Origin: Bacteroidales bacterium
GTDB lineage: Bacteria > Bacteroidota > Bacteroidia > Bacteroidales > VadinHA17
Assembly (NCBI GenBank): GCA_025454815.1
Contig: JALONR010000036.1
Span: forward strand, 1-49,779
Direction of reading: 5' to 3'
DNA length: 49,779 nt
In this document: positions 8,339-17,420 of the stretch, one piece after another
Layout: each line of letters begins with the position of its first letter
Position numbering within the stretch: the stretch's first letter is position 1
The notes under the pieces: generated by a model
What the model saw: only the letters and a program-made list of their open reading frames with translations
What the model was told of the DNA's origin: nothing
Database searches by the model: none
Position numbers and translations under genes: made by a program

Positions 8339-9684
8339 TTATTGCAGAGACTGTTGATGTACTCCTCGAGCATTGTATAACCTGACGCCGCAAGCTGGTT
8401 TCTGTCATCCGGGTCACCCGGGTTCAGGCCTCTCTTTAACTCCCACCTATCAGGCATTCCATCACCATCGCTGTCAGCGGTAATATTATAGGTCTTAAGC
8501 AGCGGCCAGCCGCCGGCGCTTTTCTGTGAGTCAATGATCCCTGTGGCAGCTCCGTATGAATCTCCGTAGGCGCATACCCCGCTCCTGGTCTCACCTGTGA
8601 TACGGGCGTCGTGACTGTCACGTTGAGGCAGTATTGCGCCTGCATGCTTCAGTACTGATTTATAAGCCCGCCGTGCACTCTCGGTTCTTACAGGGGCAAT
8701 CGGGAACGGGTCGGGAGAACGTATGGACGCCACCCCGGAGTAGTCTCCTTCCACCCCTTTCCAGTTGTTTGCGGTGACCTCCCGGTTTCCCTCCATGTAA
8801 TTGCCTGAGAGATACCATAATCCAAGGGAATCAAATGGCTCCAGGATGCGACTGATCACACCCTTACGGGTTGCCGGTCCAGGTTTATAGTAGTTGTTTA
8901 CCATGTTCTGTTGTCCCAGTTCCCCGCCGTATGAGCTGTTAAATCCCCAGTTGAATACAACGTTGTTGCGGAAGTCGACCAACTCAGTTTCCCGGGTTTC
9001 AGGATGATACCTTGCACCGCAGAACCGGGGGAGACGACTGGTATGGCTTGCAATGAGATTATGATGGAAAGTGGCTCCCTTTCCTCCCCATATACCTCCG
9101 TAACCATGTTCACCCTTGGGGTGCCCGGCGTTATAAAGGCTTTCGGAGACTATCGACCACTGGAGGGTGAAATTCTCATTGTCATAGAATGACCCCGCTT
9201 CATCAACTGACCAGCTCATTGAACAATGATCAATGATAATGTTCTTCTGACGTATGCATGAGAGGGCATCCTTGGGCTCCTCGCCTGGCAATTCATTGCC
9301 GCACCTGAATCTTATGTACCTTATAATCACATTGTCAGCCTCAACGGATACAGTCTCGCCACTGATGCAGATACCATCACCGGGGGCAGTCTGCCCGGCG
9401 ATGGTAACATCCCCCTTTGAGATGTTCAGCCTCCGTTTCAGCTCAATCGTCCCCGAGACGGCAAATACTATTGTTTTGGGTCCCGGCTTGTTCAGCGCCC
9501 ACCTGAGTGAACCTTCAGGTGGCTTTACCACTGAATCGGACAGGTTTGTGACAGTGTACACTGCTCCTCCCCTTCCTCCGGTGGTGTACCTTCCATAACC
9601 CTCAGCTCCCGGGAAAGCCGCCGGCTGAGCTGAAATCAGGGTGGCAGCTGAAAGAAAAAACACTATAGAGACAATTCTCTTCAT
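8335..9684 (-). CDS. Secreted pectate lyase, polysaccharide lyase family 1
   Basis: A 449-residue protein with a signal peptide (about 1-19) and then FPGAEGYGRYTTGGRGG, the hallmark N-terminus of Bacteroidetes PL1 lyases. A parallel beta-helix core follows, with IIIDHCSMSWSVDE (Asp152 and Asp161, likely calcium ligands) and SHTSRLPRFCG (Arg217/Arg220, candidates for the catalytic arginine). It should cleave homogalacturonan by beta-elimination, leaving unsaturated galacturonide ends. The C-terminus (about 401-428) carries DSDGDGMPDRWE and DPDDRN, a calcium-binding thrombospondin-3/dockerin-like stretch often found on these enzymes. It overlaps its neighbours on both sides by 4 nt (ATGA junctions), so it is translationally coupled in the pectin operon. 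Confidence 0.93.
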   Translation of the reverse strand: MKRIVSIVFFLSAATLISAQPAAFPGAEGYGRYTTGGRGGAVYTVTNLSDSVVKPPEGSLRWALNKPGPKTIVFAVSGTIELKRRLNISKGDVTIAGQTAPGDGICISGETVSVEADNVIIRYIRFRCGNELPGEEPKDALSCIRQKNIIIDHCSMSWSVDEAGSFYDNENFTLQWSIVSESLYNAGHPKGEHGYGGIWGGKGATFHHNLIASHTSRLPRFCGARYHPETRETELVDFRNNVVFNWGFNSSYGGELGQQNMVNNYYKPGPATRKGVISRILEPFDSLGLWYLSGNYMEGNREVTANNWKGVEGDYSGVASIRSPDPFPIAPVRTESARRAYKSVLKHAGAILPQRDSHDARITGETRSGVCAYGDSYGAATGIIDSQKSAGGWPLLKTYNITADSDGDGMPDRWELKRGLNPGDPDDRNQLAASGYTMLEEYINSLCNK

Positions 9685-12224
9685 CTTATCTTACGTACAC
9701 TTGCTGTTCCGTCAGGCGTTACCGTCTCCACCGTGATATCAGCTGATCCGGTGCCACGAACCTCAAAAAAGCCGTTAACCGTATCGGGGATCTGTAGTCC
9801 GGTTATCTCCACGCCGGTGCTGTTCAGGAAAAACAGCACCGGTTTGTTTTCAGTTATCAGTCTCATGTTCCTGACAGTTATTCCTGTGGCATCAATACAT
9901 GCCATACCGTTTCCCGCAGTCATGTCAATGTTTTCCATGATAACATTTTCCAGGTTGAGCTCAGGCAATCCCTGCAGATAGATAGCTTGGCCGGCCCCCC
10001 TGCAAGTTATGTTTTTCATGAATATGTTCCTGAACAAGGGTGTCTCTTCCGTTACGGGCGGTATATCGCCCAGTGTGGTCTCCACATTTTTCCCTTCTGC
10101 CAGCATCTCCGAGACAGACAGGCCACCGTAGTAAAGATTAAAGGAGATTGCCTGAGTTGGAATATCAGTCATCAGTATTTCATTGAACCAGATGTTTTCT
10201 ACAACGCCTCCCCTGCCACGGTTACTCTTGAAGCGTATCCCAACGTCTGTTCCCATGAAAGTACATCCGGCCACTGAAACATTCCGGACCCCGCCTGACA
10301 TCTCACTGCCAATAGTCACTCCGCCGTGTCCGTGATAAACGATGCAGTTCCTTATTACAAGGTTTTCTGTTGGTATACCCCGTTTCCTTCCGTCTTCGTT
10401 TTTCCCGGATTTGATGCATATCGCATCATCTCCCACATCAAAGTTACAGTTGTACAGGACAGTATTGAGGCAGGACTCAATATCAATCCCGTCGCCGTTC
10501 TGGGAATACCAGGGATTTCTGACAGTGACATTTCTGACCGTAAGATTTTCGCACATAAGAGGATGAAGGCACCAGGCAGGAGAATTCTGGAAGACCGGAC
10601 CGTCAAGCATCACCTTTTTGCAGTTCACCAGGCTTACCATTACCGGGCGAAGAAAGTCTCTCATCCATTCATACGACTCAATTCCTCCTTCCAGGGACAT
10701 CGGGACGTTCATCTCGCTCTGGTCGATGGCTTTTCCATAGGATTCGGAGGGATACCATGTTTTCCCGTCCTGGCTGACAACGCCGCCTGATCTTACCAGG
10801 TCACTCCACATCGGGGGAGGAACTTTCTCCTTCTTCACGTGTCTCCAGAAGTGTCCGCTTCCGTCCCAGACCCCTTTCCCGGTGAATGCAATATTTTCCA
10901 GATCCTTCCCGTAAACGGGTGATAGGCACCTTACTGTATTGTACCCCTCAAAACTGGTCTCTATCAGTGGATAAAGGCTCTTATCAGGACTGAACAGGAT
11001 TAGAGCGCCCTCTTCAGCGTGCATCCTGATGTTGCTTTTGAGTATTATCGGTCCGGTAAGCCAGATGCCACGGGGTATGACAACGGTTCCTCCTCCGCGT
11101 GATGAGACAGTTTCTATCGCTTTACGGAAGGCTTCCGTGTTGAGCACAATGCCGTCGCCCACGGCCCCGAAATCATTTATTGACACAGTATTGTACGGAA
11201 TCTGAGGCTCAATTACCTGGGGCATGTCAAATTCGACATCCCTGTAAATTTCTCCGGCAGGCGATGAGCGGGCAGGCCGGGAACCTGATAAAGAGAGAGC
11301 TGCACCGGAACCGGTGGCAGCAGGAAGTACATCACTGGAACCGGTTGCAGGATGAAGTGTTCCGGTGGTCCTCCCGGCGGAGGGGGCTGACGCACTTGTG
11401 CCAGGCTTCCCCGGTTTAAGTTCCTTCATCGCGCTGAATACAAGCTGTGCCAACGCAGTGGCACCGGCCGGCTGAAAGTGAGTATTGTCACTGATACCGT
11501 CAGGATAGGCCTCATAAAGCCCCGGGGGAAGATTCATAAAATAGGTCATCGAGACATAATCACGCCCCTTACGGGAGAAATACTCCCTGCTCAGGGTATT
11601 CAGATCAATAAGGTATGTACCCGTTTCCTCTGCCACTTCCTGCATGGCAGTAGGGTAGTCACCATGAGTGTTTCCCAACATGCCATCCTTCCAGGGGTAA
11701 TTTCTTGCCACGGGGGTAACCAGTATCGGGATTGCCCCTTTACCGCGCGATTGTGACACATAAAGCCTCAGAAACTCCCTGTATCCGGGCAGAGATGTAT
11801 AGCGTTCTCCCTTGTTCACGGAAGCATCATTATGCCCGAACTGGATAAAGACGATGTCACCAGGTCTGAGCCTGTGATATACATCCGCCCACAGACCTTC
11901 CTCGAAAAATGAGCGTGTGCTGCGCCCTCCGCGTGCCCTGTCATCAACCAGCGCACTGTCACTCCTTACGAGATGCCTTATCAGCCTGAGAGAGTCTGAT
12001 GCCATAAACGACTGGAATACCTGGCCCCAACCCATTATGGGATAACGCTTCGACTTATAGTCCTTCTCCAGCGAGTAGTCAGCCACGGTTGAATCACCTA
12101 TAAGCCAAATCCTGGTTATCTTTTTCTTCCCTTCAGCCTTTGGATATTCCGCAGGTTGACTGGTTGTGAACGCCGAAAAAAAGGCTGTCAGAATAACCAT
12201 TATCAAAAACCTGTTCAGTCTCAT
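9681..12224 (-). CDS. Bifunctional pectin enzyme: CE12 rhamnogalacturonan acetylesterase-like + GH28 polygalacturonase-like
   Basis: An 847-residue secreted protein. After the signal peptide, residues about 37-270 form an SGNH/GDSL esterase: IGDSTVADY (Ser45), RGGRST (oxyanion Gly), FGHND (Asn132) and DNTHF (Asp246, His249). This matches CE12 pectin/rhamnogalacturonan acetylesterases. A Ser/Gly/Ala/Pro/Thr-rich linker (about 272-325) leads to a GH28 beta-helix that starts at VSINDFGAVGDG. GH28 catalytic blocks are complete: NGDGID (576-581), GDD (598-600), HGHGG (631-635) and RFK (664-666, the usual RxK). One chain would thus remove acetyl groups and then hydrolyse galacturonan or rhamnogalacturonan. 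It overlaps PL1 by 4 nt and follows GH43 by 3 nt. Endo or exo mode cannot be told. Confidence 0.93.
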   Translation of the reverse strand: MRLNRFLIMVILTAFFSAFTTSQPAEYPKAEGKKKITRIWLIGDSTVADYSLEKDYKSKRYPIMGWGQVFQSFMASDSLRLIRHLVRSDSALVDDRARGGRSTRSFFEEGLWADVYHRLRPGDIVFIQFGHNDASVNKGERYTSLPGYREFLRLYVSQSRGKGAIPILVTPVARNYPWKDGMLGNTHGDYPTAMQEVAEETGTYLIDLNTLSREYFSRKGRDYVSMTYFMNLPPGLYEAYPDGISDNTHFQPAGATALAQLVFSAMKELKPGKPGTSASAPSAGRTTGTLHPATGSSDVLPAATGSGAALSLSGSRPARSSPAGEIYRDVEFDMPQVIEPQIPYNTVSINDFGAVGDGIVLNTEAFRKAIETVSSRGGGTVVIPRGIWLTGPIILKSNIRMHAEEGALILFSPDKSLYPLIETSFEGYNTVRCLSPVYGKDLENIAFTGKGVWDGSGHFWRHVKKEKVPPPMWSDLVRSGGVVSQDGKTWYPSESYGKAIDQSEMNVPMSLEGGIESYEWMRDFLRPVMVSLVNCKKVMLDGPVFQNSPAWCLHPLMCENLTVRNVTVRNPWYSQNGDGIDIESCLNTVLYNCNFDVGDDAICIKSGKNEDGRKRGIPTENLVIRNCIVYHGHGGVTIGSEMSGGVRNVSVAGCTFMGTDVGIRFKSNRGRGGVVENIWFNEILMTDIPTQAISFNLYYGGLSVSEMLAEGKNVETTLGDIPPVTEETPLFRNIFMKNITCRGAGQAIYLQGLPELNLENVIMENIDMTAGNGMACIDATGITVRNMRLITENKPVLFFLNSTGVEITGLQIPDTVNGFFEVRGTGSADITVETVTPDGTASVRKIR

Positions 12225-12227
12225 AAA

Positions 12228-13838
12228 TCAGTCAGTTGTTAAAATTCTGAACCAGTTGAGATCAATGGAACCTGCATCATTGATAAATCCATCGCGCAGG
12301 GCAAAGAATCCAACTTTTGCGCCAATCCATATCCCCTCATGGGCGGTAAAGGTATCTGGAGCGAATGTAAAGTTTTCTCCGTCAGTGCTGTAACTGAACC
12401 GGCAAACTGCTCCGGCATCTGTATCAAGCCTTAACCAGAGGTGGTCAGTCTGCAGCTCCTGTGTCCATAACTCCGCTTCCGGGCTTCCCAGGTTTGCATC
12501 TGCGCATCCCGCCTCCCTCAAAAAAAGTTTGTCGCCGGATCGCCTGACAGACAGGTAGCGGTAATCACGCCCCATCACCACCATGCCGGCCTCTTCCCCG
12601 TCGAATCTCAGGTTCAGGTCAACCGAGGCCGTTGCGGTGAATTTTTCTGCAGGCAGTTTGCGGAGGAAGAGATTAGGCACTTCCCAGAGGTTTCTCATAC
12701 CGTCAGGCCTGGCAATGCAGTTAAGCCTGAAAAACCCGTATGCTTCTGAAGGATAACCCCAGGTAACGGATGGATTGGCTTGCCACTGCCAGTTAAACGG
12801 TTGCATGCTTCCGTCAAACTCATCATCAAACCTTGAAGAGTGGCTGGAACTTACCGCCCCTGTAACAGGCCTGGTGAACGATGAGACAGGTTCGCCAATG
12901 CCGTCACCATCCTCATCAGCACCAATTACAGGCCAGTCATCTGCCCATTTCATGGGCTGCAGGTGGACGATCCTCCCGTACGCCCCCTTGTCCTGAAAAT
13001 GAATAAACCAGTCTTCTCCCGAATGTGTGGTAACCCATGCTCCCTGGTGCGGACCGTTGATGCCGGTACTCCCCTTATGCAACACCATCCTGTGCTCATA
13101 GGGTCCGAAAACATTCCTGGATCTGAGGACAAGCTGCCAGCCTTCGGTAACGCCTCCTGCAGGCGCAAAAATATAGTACCAGCCCTTCCTCCTGTAGAAT
13201 TTTGGCCCCTCCACTGTGGGGTTGCCGTCGTGACCGTCAAATACCATCACGGGGTCTCCTGTTGCAGTTGTGCCGTCATAGCTCATTCGGGTGACCATGA
13301 GGACGCTTTTGATCCCTGCCCTGCTGCCTGCAAAGGCATAGGCCAGGTAAGCACTTCCGTCATCATCCCACAGAGGCGTCGGATCAATGAGACCTCTCCC
13401 GTGGATTACCTCCACCGGATCACTCCATGGCCCTGCCGGATCAGATGCCCTGACCATGAAGATGCCATGATCAGGATCAGGATAGTAGATATAAAACTCC
13501 CCGTTGTGCAGCCTGATGCACGGAGCCCATATGCCCCCTCCATGACGCACCTCTGAATAATACCCTTCAGGGTGCAGCCTTTCAAGGGCATAACCGACCA
13601 GTTCCCAGTAAACAAGATCATCAGAACGAAGCACCGGAAGCCCCGGAACACAGTTGAATGAAGAGGCAACCATGTAATAACTGTCACCCGACCTGACCAC
13701 ATCAGGGTCTGAATAGTCGGAATGCAGCACCGGGTTGGTATAGGTGGTTTCCTGGCCTGCCTGACCATGTCTGCAGCCGCCCGTCATAAAAGATGAAATG
13801 AGGATCAGGGAAATAACAATGTGCAATGCTGTTTTCAT
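12228..13838 (-). CDS. Glycoside hydrolase family 43 lipoprotein with C-terminal beta-sandwich
   Basis: The start is placed at 13838 (MKTALHIVI...). An in-frame ATG 15 nt upstream would only add MIVNS before the lipoprotein signal. The lipobox is FMTGGC. The five-bladed propeller of GH43 is evident, with YSDPDVV (catalytic base), LIDPTPLWDDDG (pKa-modulating Asp) and PTVEGPKFYRR (catalytic acid Glu). The C-terminal ~200 residues (from about FDDEFDG) look like the concanavalin-type GH43 C-terminal domain seen in subfamilies such as GH43_10/12. Such enzymes act as alpha-L-arabinofuranosidases or beta-xylosidases. Within this operon the likely job is removing arabinose or xylose branches from pectin. 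It is the first enzyme gene after the hairpin at 13916-13938. Confidence 0.93.
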   Translation of the reverse strand: MKTALHIVISLILISSFMTGGCRHGQAGQETTYTNPVLHSDYSDPDVVRSGDSYYMVASSFNCVPGLPVLRSDDLVYWELVGYALERLHPEGYYSEVRHGGGIWAPCIRLHNGEFYIYYPDPDHGIFMVRASDPAGPWSDPVEVIHGRGLIDPTPLWDDDGSAYLAYAFAGSRAGIKSVLMVTRMSYDGTTATGDPVMVFDGHDGNPTVEGPKFYRRKGWYYIFAPAGGVTEGWQLVLRSRNVFGPYEHRMVLHKGSTGINGPHQGAWVTTHSGEDWFIHFQDKGAYGRIVHLQPMKWADDWPVIGADEDGDGIGEPVSSFTRPVTGAVSSSHSSRFDDEFDGSMQPFNWQWQANPSVTWGYPSEAYGFFRLNCIARPDGMRNLWEVPNLFLRKLPAEKFTATASVDLNLRFDGEEAGMVVMGRDYRYLSVRRSGDKLFLREAGCADANLGSPEAELWTQELQTDHLWLRLDTDAGAVCRFSYSTDGENFTFAPDTFTAHEGIWIGAKVGFFALRDGFINDAGSIDLNWFRILTTD

Positions 13839-13915
13839 TGAATTTACAATCACGGTATTTTATTTTCAGATCTGTTCAGAATGCCTCCAGTTGTTATGGA
13901 TATGATTTTACCCGG

Positions 13916-13938
13916 GGACCGGGATAAAACCCCGGTCC
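13916..13938 (-). promoter_or_regulatory. Stable intercistronic hairpin between binding/import and enzyme genes
   Basis: Perfect 8-bp GC-rich stem (GGACCGGG / CCCGGTCC) with a 7-nt loop lies in the 142-nt gap between the surface-protein gene and GH43. No U-tract follows on either strand, so it is not a classical terminator. It could protect the 3' end of the upstream susCD mRNA or attenuate transcription into the enzyme genes. Confidence 0.6.
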
Positions 13939-13980
13939 TCCGGAATAACTCAATAACCACCCAAATCCAATCGTAACCTT

Positions 13981-15591
13981 TTAATCTGTCCATCGCGGGT
14001 CTCCTGCGAGACCCTTACCTGCAAAATTACCGTCAAGGAAGGTAAAATCCCCTCCGACCGGATCGGTCCACAGGCCGGTTGATGCTCCGCTGTAAGCCGT
14101 CATCAGGTTTTTTATCACCGCAGTAGTGCCGTCAAAGAAATCAGTTGTATAATAAGAACCGGCAATGGTAAGTGTCATTGATCCCGGTCTTATTCCGTTT
14201 GCCCTGTCAACCGTCTGACCAAAAATACAGTCGGTTATTGCGATTGTTCCTGCTGAGGTGTTGCTGGTGCCAAAATCAATGAAGTACCTTGATGAACCTG
14301 TATCCATGGTTGTCTCATTGAAGGTGCAGTTATCAACCACAACGCTCTGGCAGCCGGCGCCGCTGCCATAGTTGATTATCCCTCCCCTGAGCTTGTAAAC
14401 CGTGGAATTGACAAATCTGATATTGATGAAGTTGCCGGTTGCAGCCCCGTTAAGTACCCCATAATGGCTGTCAAATGCGAAGTCATACATCACGCAATTG
14501 AGAAACTCAACGTTGTTGATAACCTGCCCGGCGGCGTTGCCGCGTAGGCGGATGACGCTCCGGCCGGAGTTTCTGACAATGCAGTTCCTGAACTTTATTG
14601 CACCGATGATGAAAGCATCAAGTTCCTGGTCAATTAAGCCCCTGTGTTTTGTGGCCCCGTCATCATATGCACAGCTGATATCAACATTTTCAAAGACCAG
14701 CGAGTCAGAGGCTGTCATTGCGGTACCGATGTCAAACATATGGTTACCGCCACCGGTAACCAGGTATACCTTCGGAAGATCATGCGGCAAGATGCCTCTT
14801 ATCTTGGTACTGGTCCTCACAGTGTCAACTTCTGACAGCGGATAGGATACACCGTTTACGAGCAATATCACTCCTCCTGCCGGAAGAGCATCCAGGGCAG
14901 CCTTGAGGTCTTCTCCGGGTGCAACCAGCACGTCACCTTCAATAATGACACTGGTCTTTCCTCTTGAGAAGTTACCGTTCATCAGCCTGACCTCATATAC
15001 ACCGTTCGGGAGGCCGGTTACCTGTTTTCCGCCCAGGCCAAGATCCTCTGCACTGAGGGTAAAGGGGAACTGACTGGTTCCGCTCACAAAGAGGAGAGAT
15101 GTTGCCGTGACTCCGGGTTCCCACTGGACAATGCATGCATTCATGGCAGACATGTAGGTCTCATAGCCGATAAAGAGGTTCTCCGGGTCAGTCCTGAATG
15201 CCACCAGGGACCACTTCGACTCTTCCACACCCTGAAGCGAGCTCACTGCTTTCACCCTGGCAGAAAACTGGGTGTCTCCTGCCGGAAGGATATACGTATA
15301 TGTTATCTCGTTCTCCTCTGAGGCAGGAACCTGGGCTGAGGTAACCAATGTTCCGGTAGCGGTGGCGCCGTCATAGATCTCAACAAGGTAGTGGTCAGAG
15401 TTCTTAACCGATGACCAGGTAAGGGTCACCGTAGTCGTATTGCTTATAAAGGCGCTGAGCCCCACCGGTGAAAATGCACGGCTGAATTCCAGCTCTTCCA
15501 CCACCGGTTCTATCTGTTCCTTGCATCCGGTGAAAGGGAGTATCGCCATCAGCCCGGCAAACAATCCTGTATATATAATTATCTTCTTCAT
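13981..15591 (-). CDS. Surface lipoprotein with FN3-like and beta-helix regions (DUF4957/DUF5123-like), probable pectin-binding protein
   Basis: The start is placed at 15591 (MKKIIIYTG), which leaves a 20-nt gap after SusD; a more upstream in-frame ATG would overlap SusD and precede the signal. The lipobox is LPFTGC. Residues about 35-130 resemble a fibronectin type III domain (TVTLTWSSVKNSDHYLVEI). A second sandwich-like part follows, and from about 215 on repeated short beta-strand rungs (FENVDISC, FRNCIVRNSG, FLNCVMYDFAF, VDNCTFNETT) suggest a right-handed beta-helix. The C-terminus GLAGDPRWTD is typical of DUF5123 proteins. These sit next to SusD in pectin loci and are thought to bind glycan at the cell surface. 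No lyase or hydrolase catalytic set was recognised, so a binding role is favoured. Confidence 0.85.
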   Translation of the reverse strand: MKKIIIYTGLFAGLMAILPFTGCKEQIEPVVEELEFSRAFSPVGLSAFISNTTTVTLTWSSVKNSDHYLVEIYDGATATGTLVTSAQVPASEENEITYTYILPAGDTQFSARVKAVSSLQGVEESKWSLVAFRTDPENLFIGYETYMSAMNACIVQWEPGVTATSLLFVSGTSQFPFTLSAEDLGLGGKQVTGLPNGVYEVRLMNGNFSRGKTSVIIEGDVLVAPGEDLKAALDALPAGGVILLVNGVSYPLSEVDTVRTSTKIRGILPHDLPKVYLVTGGGNHMFDIGTAMTASDSLVFENVDISCAYDDGATKHRGLIDQELDAFIIGAIKFRNCIVRNSGRSVIRLRGNAAGQVINNVEFLNCVMYDFAFDSHYGVLNGAATGNFINIRFVNSTVYKLRGGIINYGSGAGCQSVVVDNCTFNETTMDTGSSRYFIDFGTSNTSAGTIAITDCIFGQTVDRANGIRPGSMTLTIAGSYYTTDFFDGTTAVIKNLMTAYSGASTGLWTDPVGGDFTFLDGNFAGKGLAGDPRWTD

Positions 15592-15610
15592 AGATGACTG
15601 TTTTATTGGT

Positions 15611-17407
15611 TCAATAGCCATAATCATTCTTCAGTGTGCCGTTGCTGGCATCGATGAAAACCTGCCAGATAGGCCAGAACTGGTTCTGGTCAGGATCATT
15701 CGTAAAGAGGGAATTGATCTTGGTGGTTCCCAGTTTGTCAGGGCTGACATAAACTGTATTGAAGGTATAATCACCTGACATGTCCACTGTTTCACCCCTG
15801 TTGAGTCCGTAGAACTGAAGTGACTCACCGTTGGCGGCATACCTGTAATAAAGAATTTCAGGCACATCAGCATAGGCGCCGCTGCGGTTGCTGAGGCTGG
15901 TCATCCTTGCAATTGCCTCATCCAACCTTGATCCGAGAATATTCCAGCGTATCAGTGCAGCCTTGCGCTCCATTTCACCGCAGAACTCAAATGCATGTTC
16001 ATTGACGATAGCGTTGAACATCTGTTCCTTGGTTGTGATTGAGCTCAGATATGCATCCACCTTTGATGGCCAGTCTGCCGCTTTAAATGCTCTCTGCCTG
16101 ATCTGCTTCAGGTAATCCTTCGCAGGAGCGAGATTGCCCAGTTCGTTCTGTATTTCGGCAGCCATCAGGAGAACTTCGGCGTAACGCATATAAATTTCAT
16201 TCAGCCCGTCATCGTTTGTTGAGGTGACGAATCTCTTCATCCATTCATACCGGAGCTTCCCGAAATACCAGAGTGAAACCCCGTTCCCGGTGTTGATGGT
16301 CTGTTTTGAAATGCCGGCGGTAGCCGTTCCCCATGAATAAGGTACGCAGGTGACATCCCTGCGGGTGTCCTTCACATCATAATCATAAAAGACGTTAGGA
16401 AGGGGCCCGTAGTCACCGCCTCTCGGCTGCCCGGTATACTGGTCAGCGGTTGCATGCCTTACGGCGAAGGTAAAAGCCATGCGGCCTCGGCCGTCGGCAA
16501 ATGGGATCTCCCAGAGTGACTCACCGCCTGCTGCAATATTCTCCTCACACACCTTTCTCCAGAATCCTTCGAAGCTACCCTCCAGTTTTGCAGTATTGCT
16601 GCCGATCACGTCTATACATTCCTGCATTGCGACGGGATAGAGAGTTGCAGCAGAAAGTGCCGGATCATTGCTTTTCCGTATTCCGTCAGGATACTGTGAA
16701 TAGCCTGCTGCAGCCAGGCATATACGTGCCCTGAAAGCCTTTACAAATGCCTTGTTTATACCCTCGGTGGTGGTGGTCCTTGCATTTCCGTTCGGCCATG
16801 CCACAAGTTCAGAGGCCTCCCCGAGGTCAGCAATCAGCTGTTTGTATATTTCATCACGGCTGCTCTTTGCAAGGTAGATGGTTTCCGATGAGATCGGCTC
16901 AAACCTCGCAACCACATCACCCCATGCCTTTACCAGGTCAGCATAATAGATTGCCCTGAGCGTCAGCGCTTCACCCAGCAACTGACCCATATCCGTTCCC
17001 GGAGCAGGGTTGCCATAGGTCCTCAGACCCCTGATACAAATATTTGCACGTTCTATCCCCGAATACATCTGGGCCCAGGCATTGTTTGCCGTGTTCATGT
17101 CAGTATTGATGGAGGAATTAACATACCTGGCCAGGTCTGACCTGGCAGATGCAGCCGTTGAACTGTTGTACCACTCAATGTCAGTATTGGCACCGTAGTG
17201 GGTCAGGTATCTTCCCCTGTATGAGTTGGTCTGGCCGATGGGTTCCTTGATCCCGTCTATGGCAGATGCCGCAAGGGTGGGATTGGAAAAGATCAGAGAC
17301 TCATCCAGGGTTGACTGTGACGGAGCCTCCAGGAAGTCTTCGCACGACACGAGCAGGCCGGCAAAAACAAGACTGATTATTATATACAGATACTTTTTCA
17401 TACTCAT
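15611..17407 (-). CDS. SusD/RagB-family outer-membrane lipoprotein
   Basis: A 598-residue protein with lipobox GLLVSC followed by EDFLEAPSQS, the typical SusD N-terminus. An SusD-like TPR core follows (LGEALTLRAIYYADLVKAWGDV; MRYAEVLLMAAEIQNELG; EFCGEMERKAALIRWN). The start at 17407 (MSMKK) could equally be the next Met (MKKYLYII); the mature protein is the same. It lies 13 nt downstream of its SusC partner and 20 nt upstream of the DUF5123-like gene. In this operon it should bind pectic oligosaccharides at the surface and close the SusC channel. The ligand assignment rests on the neighbouring enzymes. Confidence 0.96.
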   Translation of the reverse strand: MSMKKYLYIIISLVFAGLLVSCEDFLEAPSQSTLDESLIFSNPTLAASAIDGIKEPIGQTNSYRGRYLTHYGANTDIEWYNSSTAASARSDLARYVNSSINTDMNTANNAWAQMYSGIERANICIRGLRTYGNPAPGTDMGQLLGEALTLRAIYYADLVKAWGDVVARFEPISSETIYLAKSSRDEIYKQLIADLGEASELVAWPNGNARTTTTEGINKAFVKAFRARICLAAAGYSQYPDGIRKSNDPALSAATLYPVAMQECIDVIGSNTAKLEGSFEGFWRKVCEENIAAGGESLWEIPFADGRGRMAFTFAVRHATADQYTGQPRGGDYGPLPNVFYDYDVKDTRRDVTCVPYSWGTATAGISKQTINTGNGVSLWYFGKLRYEWMKRFVTSTNDDGLNEIYMRYAEVLLMAAEIQNELGNLAPAKDYLKQIRQRAFKAADWPSKVDAYLSSITTKEQMFNAIVNEHAFEFCGEMERKAALIRWNILGSRLDEAIARMTSLSNRSGAYADVPEILYYRYAANGESLQFYGLNRGETVDMSGDYTFNTVYVSPDKLGTTKINSLFTNDPDQNQFWPIWQVFIDASNGTLKNDYGY

Positions 17408-17420
17408 CTCTTTAAATCAG

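Noticed and set aside
11290..11400. Repeated GGAACCGGT-type blocks in the CE12-GH28 gene
   Set aside because: They encode the low-complexity linker between the two catalytic domains, so no separate element is needed.
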